DNA of 64,000 nt from Roseovarius lutimaris. GTDB taxonomy: Bacteria; Pseudomonadota; Alphaproteobacteria; Rhodobacterales; Rhodobacteraceae. Position numbers and translations under genes: made by a program. Positions 1 to 9,182 of the stretch are shown piece by piece; the first letter of the stretch is position 1, and each line of letters opens with the position of its first letter. The notes under the pieces were generated by a model that saw only the letters and a list, made by a program, of their open reading frames with translations, did no database searches and was not told where the DNA came from. The stretch covers positions 62,001 to 126,000 of the forward strand of contig NZ_FOVP01000002.1 in assembly GCF_900115165.1 (NCBI RefSeq), given 5' to 3'.

Positions 1-1
1 C

Positions 2-127
2 GCTGACCGTAAGATCATTGGCGCGGTTGGTGTCATTGGCCCGACGCGCCTGAACTATGGGCGGATTGTGCCGATCGTCGATTACACGGCGCAACTGGTT
101 GGCAAACTGATCTCGGACCGGAGTTAG
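2..127 (+). CDS. hrcA: Heat-inducible transcription repressor HrcA, C-terminal end (partial)
   Basis: Only the last 41 codons are inside the window; the 5' part lies to the left. The visible protein contains the HrcA C-terminal signature [19 protein letters not shown] and ends LISDRS. HrcA represses chaperone operons (groESL, often dnaK/grpE) by binding CIRCE elements upstream of them. The stop lies 9 nt before the grpE start, so the two are one operon, a common alphaproteobacterial arrangement. Any CIRCE element would lie outside the window. Confidence 0.9.
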   Translation, partial: ADRKIIGAVGVIGPTRLNYGRIVPIVDYTAQLVGKLISDRS

Positions 128-136
128 AGGTATAAA

Positions 137-700
137 ATGGCAGAGCCGAACAACGAAAGCTTTCTCGACGATATCGAGGAAGCAGCCGCAGAAGAGAACG
201 AACAGAACGAGGCAGAGATTTCTGACGAAGAGTTGGAGCTTGATACCCTGCGCGCAGAGCGTGACGCCTATCAGGACAAGTTCATGCGCGCGCTTGCGGA
301 CGCCGAAAATGCGCGCAAGCGATCAGAGAAGGATCGGCGCGAGGCCGAGAATTACGGCGGTTCCAAACTGGCCCGCGACATGTTGCCGGTATATGATAAC
401 CTCAAGCGCGCTCTTGAAACCCTGACCGATGAACAGCGTCAGGCCTCGGCCGCGGTGTTTGAGGGAATCGAGCTTACGCTGCGCGAGCTTACAAACGTCT
501 TTGCCAAGCATGGCATCACCGTGATTGACCCGCAGGTCGGCGATCGGTTTGATCCGCAGCATCACGAGGCCATGTTCGAGGCCCCCCTGCCCGGCACAAA
601 GGCTGGCGAGATCATTCAGGTGTCTGGTCAGGGCTTTATGCTGCACGACCGTATCCTGCGCCCGGCGCAGGTTGGCGTCTCGTCAAATCGCGGCGCGTAA
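137..700 (+). CDS. grpE: Nucleotide exchange factor GrpE
   Basis: GrpE is the nucleotide-exchange factor for DnaK: it releases ADP so the chaperone can cycle. The 187-residue length is normal. An acidic, disordered N-terminus (about 1-35) is followed by a long charged helix (about 36-75) typical of the dimerisation coiled coil, a four-helix region, and the C-terminal beta domain (about 120-187) with the GDRFDP and HEAMFE motifs and the ending ILRPAQVGVS. The ATG is preceded by an AGAGG ribosome site that overlaps the hrcA stop. dnaK is not next door; mutS follows on the opposite strand. Confidence 0.96.
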   Translation: MAEPNNESFLDDIEEAAAEENEQNEAEISDEELELDTLRAERDAYQDKFMRALADAENARKRSEKDRREAENYGGSKLARDMLPVYDNLKRALETLTDEQRQASAAVFEGIELTLRELTNVFAKHGITVIDPQVGDRFDPQHHEAMFEAPLPGTKAGEIIQVSGQGFMLHDRILRPAQVGVSSNRGA

Positions 701-707
701 CATCCAG

Positions 708-734
708 GGCGGGCGTTAGCCCGCCTTGGTTTTT
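708..734 (+). terminator. Rho-independent terminator of hrcA-grpE, overlapping the mutS 3' end
   Basis: A perfect 7-bp stem GGCGGGC/GCCCGCC (708-714 and 719-725) with a GTTA loop is followed by TTGGTTTTT. It lies 7 nt after the grpE stop. The opposite-strand mutS stop codon (716-718) sits in the loop, so the hairpin serves grpE while encoding the last residues of MutS. There is no T-tract on the minus strand. Confidence 0.8.
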
Positions 735-3373
735 GTCAGTCCCTTGAGCTCATAGATCAGGTCCAGCGCCTCGCGCGGGCTAAGTGCATCTGGCAGGATA
801 TCTGCGAGTCGCGCCTCAACCTCGGATGGGCCACTGCTTTTTGCGGGTATCGGCGGGGGCGGCATTGCGGAAAAAAGCGGCAGGTCGTCGATCAGCGCCT
901 TTTGGCGGCTTCCGCCTTCGCGCTCACCCTTTTCCAGCGCATCAAGCACGACCCGCGCCCGCGCGACTACCGTTTCTGGCAGGCCGGCCAGCTTGGCGAC
1001 TTGCACGCCATAGCTTCGATCAGCAGCGCCGCGGCGGACCTCGTGCATGAAAATCACATCGCCATCATGTTCCTTGACGGTCACGGTGGCGTTTTCAACG
1101 CGCTCCAGCTTGTCGCTCAGATTGGTCAGCTCGTGATAATGCGTGGCGAAGAGCGCCCGACACCGGTTCACGTCATGCAGGTTTTCAAGCGTCGCCCAGG
1201 CGATGCTCAGCCCATCATAGGTCGCCGTTCCGCGCCCGATTTCATCGAGAATGACAAGTGCATGATCGTCCGCCTGATTGAGGATCGCGGCGGTTTCGAC
1301 CATTTCGACCATGAAGGTCGAGCGCCCGCGCGCCAGATCGTCCGAGGCGCCAACGCGGCTGAACAACTGGCTGACAAGACCGATATGGGCGGATTTGGCG
1401 GGCACATAGCTTCCCATTTGCGCCAAAAGTGCAATTAGCGCGTTTTGCCGAAGGAATGTCGATTTACCGGCCATGTTCGGCCCGGTCAAAAGCCAGATAT
1501 CGCTTTCGCCGCCAAGATCACAGTCATTGGCGATAAAAGGCGCGCCGTTCTGGGCGCGCAAGGCGCGTTCAACCACCGGATGACGCCCACCCTTGATGTC
1601 AAGCGCGCGGCTGGTATCGACCATCGGTCTGCACCAGTTTTCCTGCGCCGCAAGATCGGCAAGGGCGGTCGAAAGATCAATTTCCGCCAACCCGCGAGCA
1701 ACCTGTGCGATGGCGCCGGATTGCTCTAGAACTGCGGCTTTCAGGGCATCATAGAGCCGCTTTTCAATCTCAAGCGCCCGACCGCCCGCGTTCAGGATCT
1801 TGGTTTCCATCTCGCTGAGCGGCACGGTGGTAAAGCGAACCTGATTGGCGGTCGTCTGGCGGTGTTTGAAGGTCTCGTTCAGCGGCGCCGCAAGCATTCT
1901 TTCGGCGTGGGTCGAGGTGACCTCGACGAAATAACCAAGGACATTGTTGTGCTTGATCTTGAGCGACTGAATGCCGGTCAGGGCGGAATACTCTCCCTGC
2001 ATCGCCGCGATAACGCTGCGCCCTTCATCGCGAAGTTGGCGTGCCTCGTCCAATTCGGCATCGTAGCCGGGCGCGATAAATCCGCCATCGCGGGCCAAAA
2101 GCGGGGGTTCGGCCACAAGCGCCTGATCAAGAAGATCAAGCAAGGCGTCGTGACCGGTCAGGCCCTTAGCGGCCTCGGCGAGAAGTGGCGGCAGGTCGAT
2201 ATCGCCAAAAAGCGCTGCAACCTCTTCACCCTGGTCCAGCCCGTTGCGCACCGCGGCAAGATCACGCGGCCCGCCGCGATCAAGCCCAAGCCGCGACAAC
2301 GCGCGGTCAAGATCGGGCACCTTGCGCAGCGCATTACGCAAATCAGCAGCAATTCGAGACTGTTCCACCGCAAAATCAACCGCTGCCAACCTATTCTGCA
2401 CGACATCCAGTACCCGACTGGGGCTTGAAAGGCGTCGTTCCAGCAACCGTCCGCCGCCTGCCGTTACAGTGCGATCAATCGTGGCCAGAAGCGAGCCAGC
2501 CCTGCCCCCTCCAAGCGCCTGGGTCAGTTCCAGATTGCGGCGGGTTGCGGCGTCGATCTGCATCGTGCGTTCGTGTTGCTCGCGCACTGGCGTTCGCAAC
2601 AGTGGCAGGTTGCCCTTCTGCGTGATCTCAAGCCATTCCACGATGGCGCCCATTGCGGCCACTTCGGGGCGGGTAAACTGGCCAAAAGCTTCTAGCGTGG
2701 TGACGCCAAACAGCGCACAAAGCCGCTTTTCACCGCCGGTACTATCAAAAGCCGAACGCCCCAGCGGGGTAAGCGACGCGCCGGATTCAGTGACTGTTTC
2801 GCCTAAAACGTCTTCATCACCGTCAGCAATCACGACCTCTCGCGGAGCGAGCCGGGCCAGTTCGGGGCCAAGCCGTGCGGCCGTCAAGGGCATCACATGA
2901 AACGCCCCGGTCGAAATATCGACCCAGGCGAGCGCACAATCGCCGCGCACCTGGGCAAAGGCGGCAAGGTAATTGTGGCGCCGCGCCTCAAGCAGGCTTT
3001 CCTCGGTCAGGGTGCCGGGGGTGACAAGGCGCACGACGGCGCGATGTACCACCGATTTCGATCCGCGTTTCTTGGCTTCGGCGGGGTCTTCCATCTGTTC
3101 GCAGACGGCAACGCGAAATCCCTTTCGGATCAGCGTCAGAAGATAGCCCTCGGCGGAATGTACCGGCACGCCGCACATCGCGATATCTTCGCCCAAATGC
3201 TTGCCGCGTTTGGTCAGGGCAATATCAAGCGCCTCTGCCGCCGCCGCCGCATCATCGAAAAACAATTCGTAAAAGTCGCCCATCCGATAAAACAAAAGCG
3301 CCTGCGGGTACTGCGCCTTGATCTCAAGATACTGCGCCATCATCGGCGTGACTGTCGATGGTTGTGCTGTCAC
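716..3373 (-). CDS. mutS: DNA mismatch repair protein MutS
   Basis: MutS recognises mismatches and small loops and, with ATP, recruits MutL. The 885-residue length is normal. The N-terminal mismatch-binding domain carries the GDFYELF motif (Phe-x-Glu wedge, around residue 32-38). Connector, lever and clamp regions follow. The C-terminal ABC-type ATPase has Walker [10 protein letters not shown] (around residue 630), Walker [12 protein letters not shown], and the ATHYHELT switch segment. A helix-turn-helix dimerisation tail is at the end ([15 protein letters not shown]). The gene is transcribed alone, convergent with grpE and divergent from the malic enzyme. Confidence 0.97.
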   Translation of the reverse strand: MTAQPSTVTPMMAQYLEIKAQYPQALLFYRMGDFYELFFDDAAAAAEALDIALTKRGKHLGEDIAMCGVPVHSAEGYLLTLIRKGFRVAVCEQMEDPAEAKKRGSKSVVHRAVVRLVTPGTLTEESLLEARRHNYLAAFAQVRGDCALAWVDISTGAFHVMPLTAARLGPELARLAPREVVIADGDEDVLGETVTESGASLTPLGRSAFDSTGGEKRLCALFGVTTLEAFGQFTRPEVAAMGAIVEWLEITQKGNLPLLRTPVREQHERTMQIDAATRRNLELTQALGGGRAGSLLATIDRTVTAGGGRLLERRLSSPSRVLDVVQNRLAAVDFAVEQSRIAADLRNALRKVPDLDRALSRLGLDRGGPRDLAAVRNGLDQGEEVAALFGDIDLPPLLAEAAKGLTGHDALLDLLDQALVAEPPLLARDGGFIAPGYDAELDEARQLRDEGRSVIAAMQGEYSALTGIQSLKIKHNNVLGYFVEVTSTHAERMLAAPLNETFKHRQTTANQVRFTTVPLSEMETKILNAGGRALEIEKRLYDALKAAVLEQSGAIAQVARGLAEIDLSTALADLAAQENWCRPMVDTSRALDIKGGRHPVVERALRAQNGAPFIANDCDLGGESDIWLLTGPNMAGKSTFLRQNALIALLAQMGSYVPAKSAHIGLVSQLFSRVGASDDLARGRSTFMVEMVETAAILNQADDHALVILDEIGRGTATYDGLSIAWATLENLHDVNRCRALFATHYHELTNLSDKLERVENATVTVKEHDGDVIFMHEVRRGAADRSYGVQVAKLAGLPETVVARARVVLDALEKGEREGGSRQKALIDDLPLFSAMPPPPIPAKSSGPSEVEARLADILPDALSPREALDLIYELKGLTKTKAG

Positions 3374-3505
3374 GGGGGCCCCCTTTTGTTTGGCGTGACC
3401 TTACAAATCCCCGTGCGCCCGCGAAAGCCAAAACCGCGTTTCAGTTGAGGACATCGCATTCCCCCGCTATGCAGGGTGAAGTTTATCCAATGAACAGGCC
3501 CCGAC

Positions 3506-5761
3506 ATGGCAAAAAACAAACTGACCCGCGAAGAGGCCCTTGCCTTTCACCTTGAACCCACCCCCGGCAAGTTCGAGATTGCGGCCACCGTGCCGATGAC
3601 CACTCAGCGTGATCTTAGCCTTGCGTATTCGCCCGGTGTGGCGGTGCCCTGCGAAGAAATCGCAGAGCATCCCGCGCTTGCCTATGACTACACCAACAAG
3701 GGCAATCTTGTTGCGGTGATTTCGAACGGGACAGCGGTTCTTGGGCTTGGCAATCTGGGCGCGCTTGCGTCCAAGCCGGTGATGGAGGGCAAGGCGGTTC
3801 TGTTCAAGCGGTTTGCCGATGTGAATTCGATTGATATCGAGCTTGATACCGAAGACCCCGAGGCCTTTGTCAACGCGGTGAAATTGATGGGGCCGACCTT
3901 TGGCGGTATCAACCTGGAAGATATCAAGGCGCCGGAATGTTTCATCATCGAGCAGCAGCTCAAAGAGGTGATGGATATACCGGTCTTTCATGACGATCAG
4001 CACGGCACGGCAGTGATTTGCGCCGCAGGGCTTATCAACGCGCTTTTTCTGTCGAACAAGAAGATCGAGGATGTCCGGATCGTGTTGAACGGTGCGGGCG
4101 CGGCCGGCATTGCCTGTCTTGAGCTGTTGAAATCCATGGGCGCCAAGCATGACAATTGCATCATGTGCGACACTAAGGGCGTGATTTATCAAGGTCGTAC
4201 CGAAGGAATGAACCAGTGGAAATCGGCCCATGCCGCCAGCACTTCATTGCGAAGCCTGGAAGAGGCGATGGCAGGGGCGGATGTGTTTCTTGGCGTCTCT
4301 GCCAAGGGGGCGGTGACCCAGGATATGGTTGCCTCGATGGCCGACAATCCGGTGATTTTCGCCATGGCCAACCCCGATCCAGAGATCACCCCGGAAGAGG
4401 CCCACGCCGTGCGCCCCGATGCCATCGTGGCCACCGGGCGCTCGGATTATCCCAATCAGGTGAATAACGTCCTCGGCTTTCCCTATCTGTTTCGCGGCGC
4501 GCTTGATGTGCATGCTCGTGCGATCAACGACCAGATGAAGATTGCCTGTGCCGAGGCCCTGGCGCGGCTCGCGCGCGAAGATGTGCCCGATGAGGTTGCG
4601 ATGGCCTATGGCCAAAAGCTATCATTCGGGCGCGATTATATCATCCCGACGCCGTTCGACCCGCGTCTTATCTATACGATTCCGCCTGCGGTTGCGCGGG
4701 CCGGGATGGAGACCGGGGCGGCGCGTCGCCCGATCATTGATATGGATGCCTATGAGGTGTCGTTGAAATCGCGGATGGATCCGACCGCCAGCATCCTGCG
4801 TGGCATCAATGCCCGCGCCCGCAATGCCCAGGCGCGCATGATCTTCGCCGAAGGTGATGACCCCCGCGTGTTGCGCGCCGCCGTGCAATATCACCGGTCT
4901 GGCCTTGGCAAGGCCCTGGTGGTTGGGCGCGACAACGATGTGAAAGAAAAGCTGGAGGCCCTTGGCCTTGGCGATGCGGTTCGGGAACTTGAGATTGTGA
5001 ATGCTGCCAAGACAGGGCGGCTTGAGGAGTATAAAGAGTTTCTTTACAATAGGTTACAGCGTAAAGGCTTTGATAGGCATGACATTCACCGCCTTGCCGC
5101 ACGTGATCGGCATGTGTTCTCGGCTTTGATGCTTGCGCATGGGCATGGCGATGGTCTTGTGACCGGGGCAACCCGAAAATCGGCGCATGTGCTTGAGTTG
5201 ATAAACCACGTTTTTGATGCCGACGCGCATCACGGGGCCGCTGGTGTGACGGCGCTTTTGCACAAGGGGCGGATCGTTCTGATCGCCGATACGCTTGTGC
5301 ATGAATGGCCCGATGAAGAGGATCTTGCCAATATCGCCACGCGCGCCGCCGGTGTTGCCCGCGATCTTGGGCTTGAGCCGCGCGTTGCCTTTGTTAGTTT
5401 TTCGACATTCGGCTATCCGCGTTCCGAGCGGGCTGAGAAAATGCACCGCGCGCCGAAGGTGCTTGAAACGCGCGGCGTGGATTTCGAGTTTGAAGGAGAG
5501 ATGACCGTTGATGTGGCCCTTAACGTCACCGCGCAAGAGAGCTATCCGTTTCAGCGGTTGACCGGGCCTGCGAATATTCTTGTGGTGCCGGCGCGTCATT
5601 CGGCGTCGATTTCTGTCAAGCTGATGCAGGAAATGGGCGGGGCTACGGTGATCGGTCCGATCCTGTCGGGCGTCGATCAGCCGATCCAGATTTGCTCGTC
5701 GAACTTTACGTCCAACGATATCCTGAACATGGCAGTTCTGGCGGCCTGCAAGGTGGGCTAG
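3506..5761 (+). CDS. maeB: NADP-dependent malic enzyme with C-terminal phosphotransacetylase-like domain
   Basis: It decarboxylates malate to pyruvate with reduction of NADP, feeding gluconeogenesis and NADPH supply. The 751 residues match the long MaeB class. The N-terminal malic domain has the LAYSPGVA segment (Tyr41) and DDQHGTAV metal/substrate motif (about 162-170). It is followed by a Rossmann dinucleotide site with LNGAGAAGIACLELL (about 193-207). From about residue 430 to the end is a PTA/PTB-like domain with the FVSFSTFGYPRSERAEK segment. That domain is usually regulatory, sensing acetyl-CoA, rather than catalytic. The start ATG has only weak ribosome-site complementarity. Confidence 0.96.
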   Translation: MAKNKLTREEALAFHLEPTPGKFEIAATVPMTTQRDLSLAYSPGVAVPCEEIAEHPALAYDYTNKGNLVAVISNGTAVLGLGNLGALASKPVMEGKAVLFKRFADVNSIDIELDTEDPEAFVNAVKLMGPTFGGINLEDIKAPECFIIEQQLKEVMDIPVFHDDQHGTAVICAAGLINALFLSNKKIEDVRIVLNGAGAAGIACLELLKSMGAKHDNCIMCDTKGVIYQGRTEGMNQWKSAHAASTSLRSLEEAMAGADVFLGVSAKGAVTQDMVASMADNPVIFAMANPDPEITPEEAHAVRPDAIVATGRSDYPNQVNNVLGFPYLFRGALDVHARAINDQMKIACAEALARLAREDVPDEVAMAYGQKLSFGRDYIIPTPFDPRLIYTIPPAVARAGMETGAARRPIIDMDAYEVSLKSRMDPTASILRGINARARNAQARMIFAEGDDPRVLRAAVQYHRSGLGKALVVGRDNDVKEKLEALGLGDAVRELEIVNAAKTGRLEEYKEFLYNRLQRKGFDRHDIHRLAARDRHVFSALMLAHGHGDGLVTGATRKSAHVLELINHVFDADAHHGAAGVTALLHKGRIVLIADTLVHEWPDEEDLANIATRAAGVARDLGLEPRVAFVSFSTFGYPRSERAEKMHRAPKVLETRGVDFEFEGEMTVDVALNVTAQESYPFQRLTGPANILVVPARHSASISVKLMQEMGGATVIGPILSGVDQPIQICSSNFTSNDILNMAVLAACKVG

Positions 5762-5786
5762 GTTTTGCGCCTTTGGCAGGTGTTGG

Positions 5787-5812
5787 AATCCGAGTATTTG
5801 GGGAAAGGTGAA
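5787..5812 (+). repeat. Dispersed intergenic motif, copy A (GAGTATTT..GGAAAGRTGAAA)
   Basis: The AT-rich stretch CCGAGTATTTGGGGAAAGG followed by TGAAAC lies just upstream of the kinase gene. It aligns with a copy before polA (about 29409-29432) and more loosely with one after tenA (about 57380-57405). From memory, motifs of the form GAGTATTTnnGGnnAGAnGAAG are common between genes in Rhodobacterales. The function is unknown. Confidence 0.5.
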
Positions 5813-5825
5813 ACAGGGGCTGAGC

Positions 5826-6683
5826 ATGATTTTCAACCTTGGCTCGATCAACGCCGATCACATCTATCGCTTGCCTCACCTGCCAACGCCCGGCGAAACC
5901 CTTGCCACGGATAGCTATCACCGCACACTCGGCGGGAAGGGGGCCAATCAATCGGTGGCCGCCGCGCGGGCCGGGGAACGAGTTTGTCATATTGGGGCTG
6001 TTGGCCCTGATGGCGGTTGGATGGTTGATCTGCTTGAGGAATATGGCGTCGAAGTTGGGCATGTTGCGCGGTCGGATGTGCCCTCGGGTCATGCGATGGT
6101 TTGTGTGGACAATGCCGGTGAGAATGCAATTGTCATCTATCCTGGGGCCAATCGCGCGCTTGATCTTTCGGATGTGACATCGGCGCTGGGCGTTGCGTCG
6201 GCGGGTGATTGGCTCATGATGCAGAATGAAACGAATCTCCAGATGGAAACCGCGCGTCTGGCCGAGGCTGGCGGATTGAATCTTGCCTATTCCGCCGCGC
6301 CTTTTGACGCTGATGCGGTGCGGGCGGTTCTGCCTTTTGTCACGATTTTGATTCTGAATGACGTCGAGGCAGGTCAGCTTGAGAAGGCGATGGGCGTCAT
6401 CGAGGTGCCACAGTTGTTGATTACCCGTGGCGCCGAGGGCGCCGAATGGCGTGACACTGTGTCGGGCGAGGTTATCCTGTGCCCTGCCGTTCCGGTTACG
6501 CCGGTGGACACCACCGGCGCGGGCGACACTTTCGCGGGGTATATGGTGGCGTCGCTTGCGCAAGGCTTCGCGCCAAGCGCGGCGCTTAGGCGGGCCTCGG
6601 CGGCGGCGGCTCTTCAAGTGCAAGAGCCGGGCACGGCAGAGGCGATCCCGACAAGCCGCGAAACCGCTGCGCTTCTTGGCTAG
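5826..6683 (+). CDS. rbsK: Ribokinase-like carbohydrate kinase (PfkB family)
   Basis: It is predicted to phosphorylate a sugar, most likely ribose, at the 5-OH with ATP in the cytoplasm. The N-terminus GSINADHIYRLPHLPTPGET and the LGGKGANQSVAAARAG segment are the ribokinase substrate region. The C-terminal DTTGAGDTFAGYM (about residues 222-234) holds the catalytic Asp and anion hole. I chose the ATG at 5826 over an in-frame GTG at 5808 because the family begins at this point and an AGGGG site precedes it. No ribose transporter is adjacent, so the substrate is inferred from family only. The stop shares four bases (CTAG) with that of convergent msrA. Confidence 0.82.
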   Translation: MIFNLGSINADHIYRLPHLPTPGETLATDSYHRTLGGKGANQSVAAARAGERVCHIGAVGPDGGWMVDLLEEYGVEVGHVARSDVPSGHAMVCVDNAGENAIVIYPGANRALDLSDVTSALGVASAGDWLMMQNETNLQMETARLAEAGGLNLAYSAAPFDADAVRAVLPFVTILILNDVEAGQLEKAMGVIEVPQLLITRGAEGAEWRDTVSGEVILCPAVPVTPVDTTGAGDTFAGYMVASLAQGFAPSAALRRASAAAALQVQEPGTAEAIPTSRETAALLG

Positions 6684-7348
6684 GACGATCCCGCAAAGGG
6701 CGCGTCATTGCCCCAAAGCATGCGCACCCGGGCGTCGCGGCCGCAGGCGTCGCGATAAAGTTTGTAGGCCTTTGCCTTGGTGCGTGGCCCGAACCGGGTA
6801 ATGACGAGGGCGTTGCTTTTGTAGTAGTCCTGATGGCCGCTATCGGCCGCATAGAATGTTTGAAGCGGAAGAATCGGCGTGACAATTTTTTGAGACAATG
6901 CATTTGCCGCTGCTGCCTTTGCGGCTTCGGCAAGTTGTTGTTCGGTTGGATCAGAGACGAAAATTGCCGTGCGATAGCTTGCGCCACGATCACAGAACTG
7001 CCCACCCGCATCGGTCGGATCGACGGAACGGAAAAATAGATCCAACAGGGAGGCGCGCGTGACTTTATCCGGGTCGAAAGTGATTTTGACGGCCTCAAAA
7101 TGCCCGGTATTGCCTTGCGTGACCTCTTTGTAGCTTGGATTCTTTAATGTCCCGCCGGTAAAGCCCGATACCGCGCCGATGACGCCAGACACTTTTTCAA
7201 AATCAGCCTCAACACACCAGAAACATCCGCCTGCAACGACCAGATTTTGAGGCTCCGCCGCATGTGCGCGGTTGCCTTGAACGCAAAGACCGACCGCGAT
7301 CAGCATTGCGAGCACGGCTGCTTTGATCTCTCGTTTTTGTAGTATCAT
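6680..7348 (-). CDS. msrA: Peptide-methionine (S)-S-oxide reductase MsrA, exported form
   Basis: It reduces the S-epimer of methionine sulfoxide in oxidised proteins. The GCFWC motif places the nucleophilic Cys at residue 42. A further Cys near the C-terminus (YRDACGRDA) is the likely resolving residue. An N-terminal hydrophobic segment (about 8-25) ending AHAAEP looks like a Sec signal peptide, so the enzyme should act in the periplasm. The ATG has a strong AAGGAGGG site at good spacing. It is transcribed alone. Confidence 0.93.
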   Translation of the reverse strand: MILQKREIKAAVLAMLIAVGLCVQGNRAHAAEPQNLVVAGGCFWCVEADFEKVSGVIGAVSGFTGGTLKNPSYKEVTQGNTGHFEAVKITFDPDKVTRASLLDLFFRSVDPTDAGGQFCDRGASYRTAIFVSDPTEQQLAEAAKAAAANALSQKIVTPILPLQTFYAADSGHQDYYKSNALVITRFGPRTKAKAYKLYRDACGRDARVRMLWGNDAPFAGSS

Positions 7349-7496
7349 AGCCTTGCCCTCCTTGAGTGAGGCTATCCTGCACCAAATCGGCGATCACACC
7401 AAGGTACGAGCCTGTGAAGTCACGCGCAGTTGAGCGATATTTCGCCCTTGGCACGGTTTGGGCGGCTCACTAAACTCGCCGAAAACGGGGGACATC

Positions 7497-8405
7497 ATGA
7501 GCGAACACCAGACCACACATCAAGCCGAGGAGGACGCGCGCAATGAGCAGATCAACATCTGGCTGAACGGCCGGATCGTGCCCAAAGCCGAGGCCTTGGT
7601 AAGCGTTTATGACAGCGGTTTCATGCTTGGTGATGGCGTGTGGGAGGGGCTTCGGCTATATGATGGGACATGGGCCTTTGCAGGCGAGCATCTGGATCGG
7701 CTCTTCGAGGCAGCAAAGGCGATTGACCTTGATATCGGTATGACCCGAAAAGAGGTGTTTCAGGCCATAATAGACACACAATCGGCCAACGACATGACCA
7801 CCGACGCGCATGCCCGCCTCATGGTGACGCGCGGGGTGAAAACCCGGCCATTTCAGCACCCGTCGCTAAGCCGGCAAGGGCCGACCGTGACCATCATCAT
7901 GGAGCATTCAAAGCCAAAGATCGCGCGGCCGATCCGCCTTGCAACAGTGCCGCATATTCGCGGATTGCCGATGACGCAGGATCCGAAACTCAATTCGCAT
8001 TCCAAGCTGAATTGCATCCTCGCCTGCATAGCGGCGGAAAAAGCGGGGGCCGATGAGGCCCTCATGCTGGATCTGCATGGCTTCGTGAACACGACCAACG
8101 CCTGTAACTTTTTCATCGTCCGCAAGGGCGCGGTTTGGACAAGCACTGGCGATTACTGCATGAATGGCATCACCCGGCAAAAGGTGATTGATCTGTGCCG
8201 GGCCAATGACATTCCGGTTTACGAGCGGAATTATTCGCTGGTCGATACATATGGCGCGGATGAGGCGTTTCTGACCGGCACCTTCGGGGCACAAACCCCC
8301 GTGGGCGAGATCGACGGCCGGGTGATCGGGGATGGCGCGCAAGGGCCGATGACACGCCGCATTCAGACGCTTTACAAGGCTCTGATCCAGCGCGAAACCG
8401 GTTAA
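7497..8405 (+). CDS. Class IV aminotransferase (BCAT / D-amino acid transaminase-like)
   Basis: This is a fold-type IV PLP enzyme of 302 residues. Lys170 in NSHSKLNC is the expected PLP lysine. The N-terminal SVYDSGFMLGDGVWEGLR and C-terminal TGTFGAQTPVGEIDGR segments are typical. The ATG at 7497 follows a GGGGGA ribosome site; an upstream in-frame TTG at 7458 is less likely. Oddly, the segment GFVNTTNACNFF has Thr199 where this family normally has the Glu that contacts the PLP ring nitrogen. Its nearest well-known relatives, from memory, are plant 'branched-chain aminotransferase-like' proteins, which are fused to a domain like the product at 9183-9902. The substrate is unknown. Confidence 0.85.
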   Translation: MSEHQTTHQAEEDARNEQINIWLNGRIVPKAEALVSVYDSGFMLGDGVWEGLRLYDGTWAFAGEHLDRLFEAAKAIDLDIGMTRKEVFQAIIDTQSANDMTTDAHARLMVTRGVKTRPFQHPSLSRQGPTVTIIMEHSKPKIARPIRLATVPHIRGLPMTQDPKLNSHSKLNCILACIAAEKAGADEALMLDLHGFVNTTNACNFFIVRKGAVWTSTGDYCMNGITRQKVIDLCRANDIPVYERNYSLVDTYGADEAFLTGTFGAQTPVGEIDGRVIGDGAQGPMTRRIQTLYKALIQRETG

Positions 8406-9040
8406 ACCGGCAATAGGAGAAACGCTTTTTCCGACGCCGGGCAAACACCCTTTAATCCGCCTTTCACCTCTGCATCTTCCAAAAGCGTGATGTCGTAACG
8501 CGCACTGTAGTGACCCCGTACTTCGACCTCTGTCAGGGAAAACGGCGGGCCGTTCATCACCGATTGGTCGTACTCAAAAGTGACAAGCAGTTGAAGCGCG
8601 CGTTGCGTGATCGTTGCGATATGATCGGTATAACGCCTGCGCATATCGTCGGGTAAGGCCACCAGAGCGGCGCGGTCAAATACCGCATCAACCGGCCCAA
8701 GAATCTCGGGCGTCAGATCGAAAATATCACCGACAAGGATATCAATCTCTGTCGCGGCATATCGCTTTAACGGGCCTTCCTGCGTTACCTCGGGTACAAG
8801 GGGTAGTTCGTCAAAAAGCTGTTGCACCGCGATTTCGCTAAGTTCTGCGCCGGCAACGCGATATCCCTTTGATAAAAGCCAGGCAATATCGCGGGTCTTG
8901 CCACAGAGCGGCAGGAAAATCCGCGCGCCCGGCGCAATGGGCAGGGCCTCTAAATGGGCCGCCAACATCCGGTTCACCTCGCCTTCGTGAAACCCGATCT
9001 GCGCATTTTCCCACCGGGTGTGCCAGAAATCTGCCTCCAT
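8402..9040 (-). CDS. Thiopurine S-methyltransferase-family SAM methyltransferase
   Basis: This 212-residue class I SAM methyltransferase is of the TPMT type. The N-terminus FWHTRWENAQIGFHEGEVN and the SAM-binding segment FLPLCGKTRDIAWLLSKGY (about 42-60), followed by GAELSEIAV, are diagnostic. Bacterial members methylate thiol, selenium or tellurium compounds; the native substrate here is not evident. It is convergent with the aminotransferase, sharing a TTAA in which each strand reads TAA. It is divergent from the sulfotransferase-like gene and so sits between two genes whose products are fused in plants. Confidence 0.87.
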   Translation of the reverse strand: MEADFWHTRWENAQIGFHEGEVNRMLAAHLEALPIAPGARIFLPLCGKTRDIAWLLSKGYRVAGAELSEIAVQQLFDELPLVPEVTQEGPLKRYAATEIDILVGDIFDLTPEILGPVDAVFDRAALVALPDDMRRRYTDHIATITQRALQLLVTFEYDQSVMNGPPFSLTEVEVRGHYSARYDITLLEDAEVKGGLKGVCPASEKAFLLLPV

Positions 9041-9182
9041 GCCCTGCCCTTACCTCTGTTGTTGCATCTGCGATTCGACGATTCTAGACTCATGGTGGTA
9101 GCAAAGGGCGCGGGCAGGCAATCATGAAATTTCATCGAACTGTCATGTGGTGCGGTATCGCCCCGTCCGGGCGCCGCTAAAG

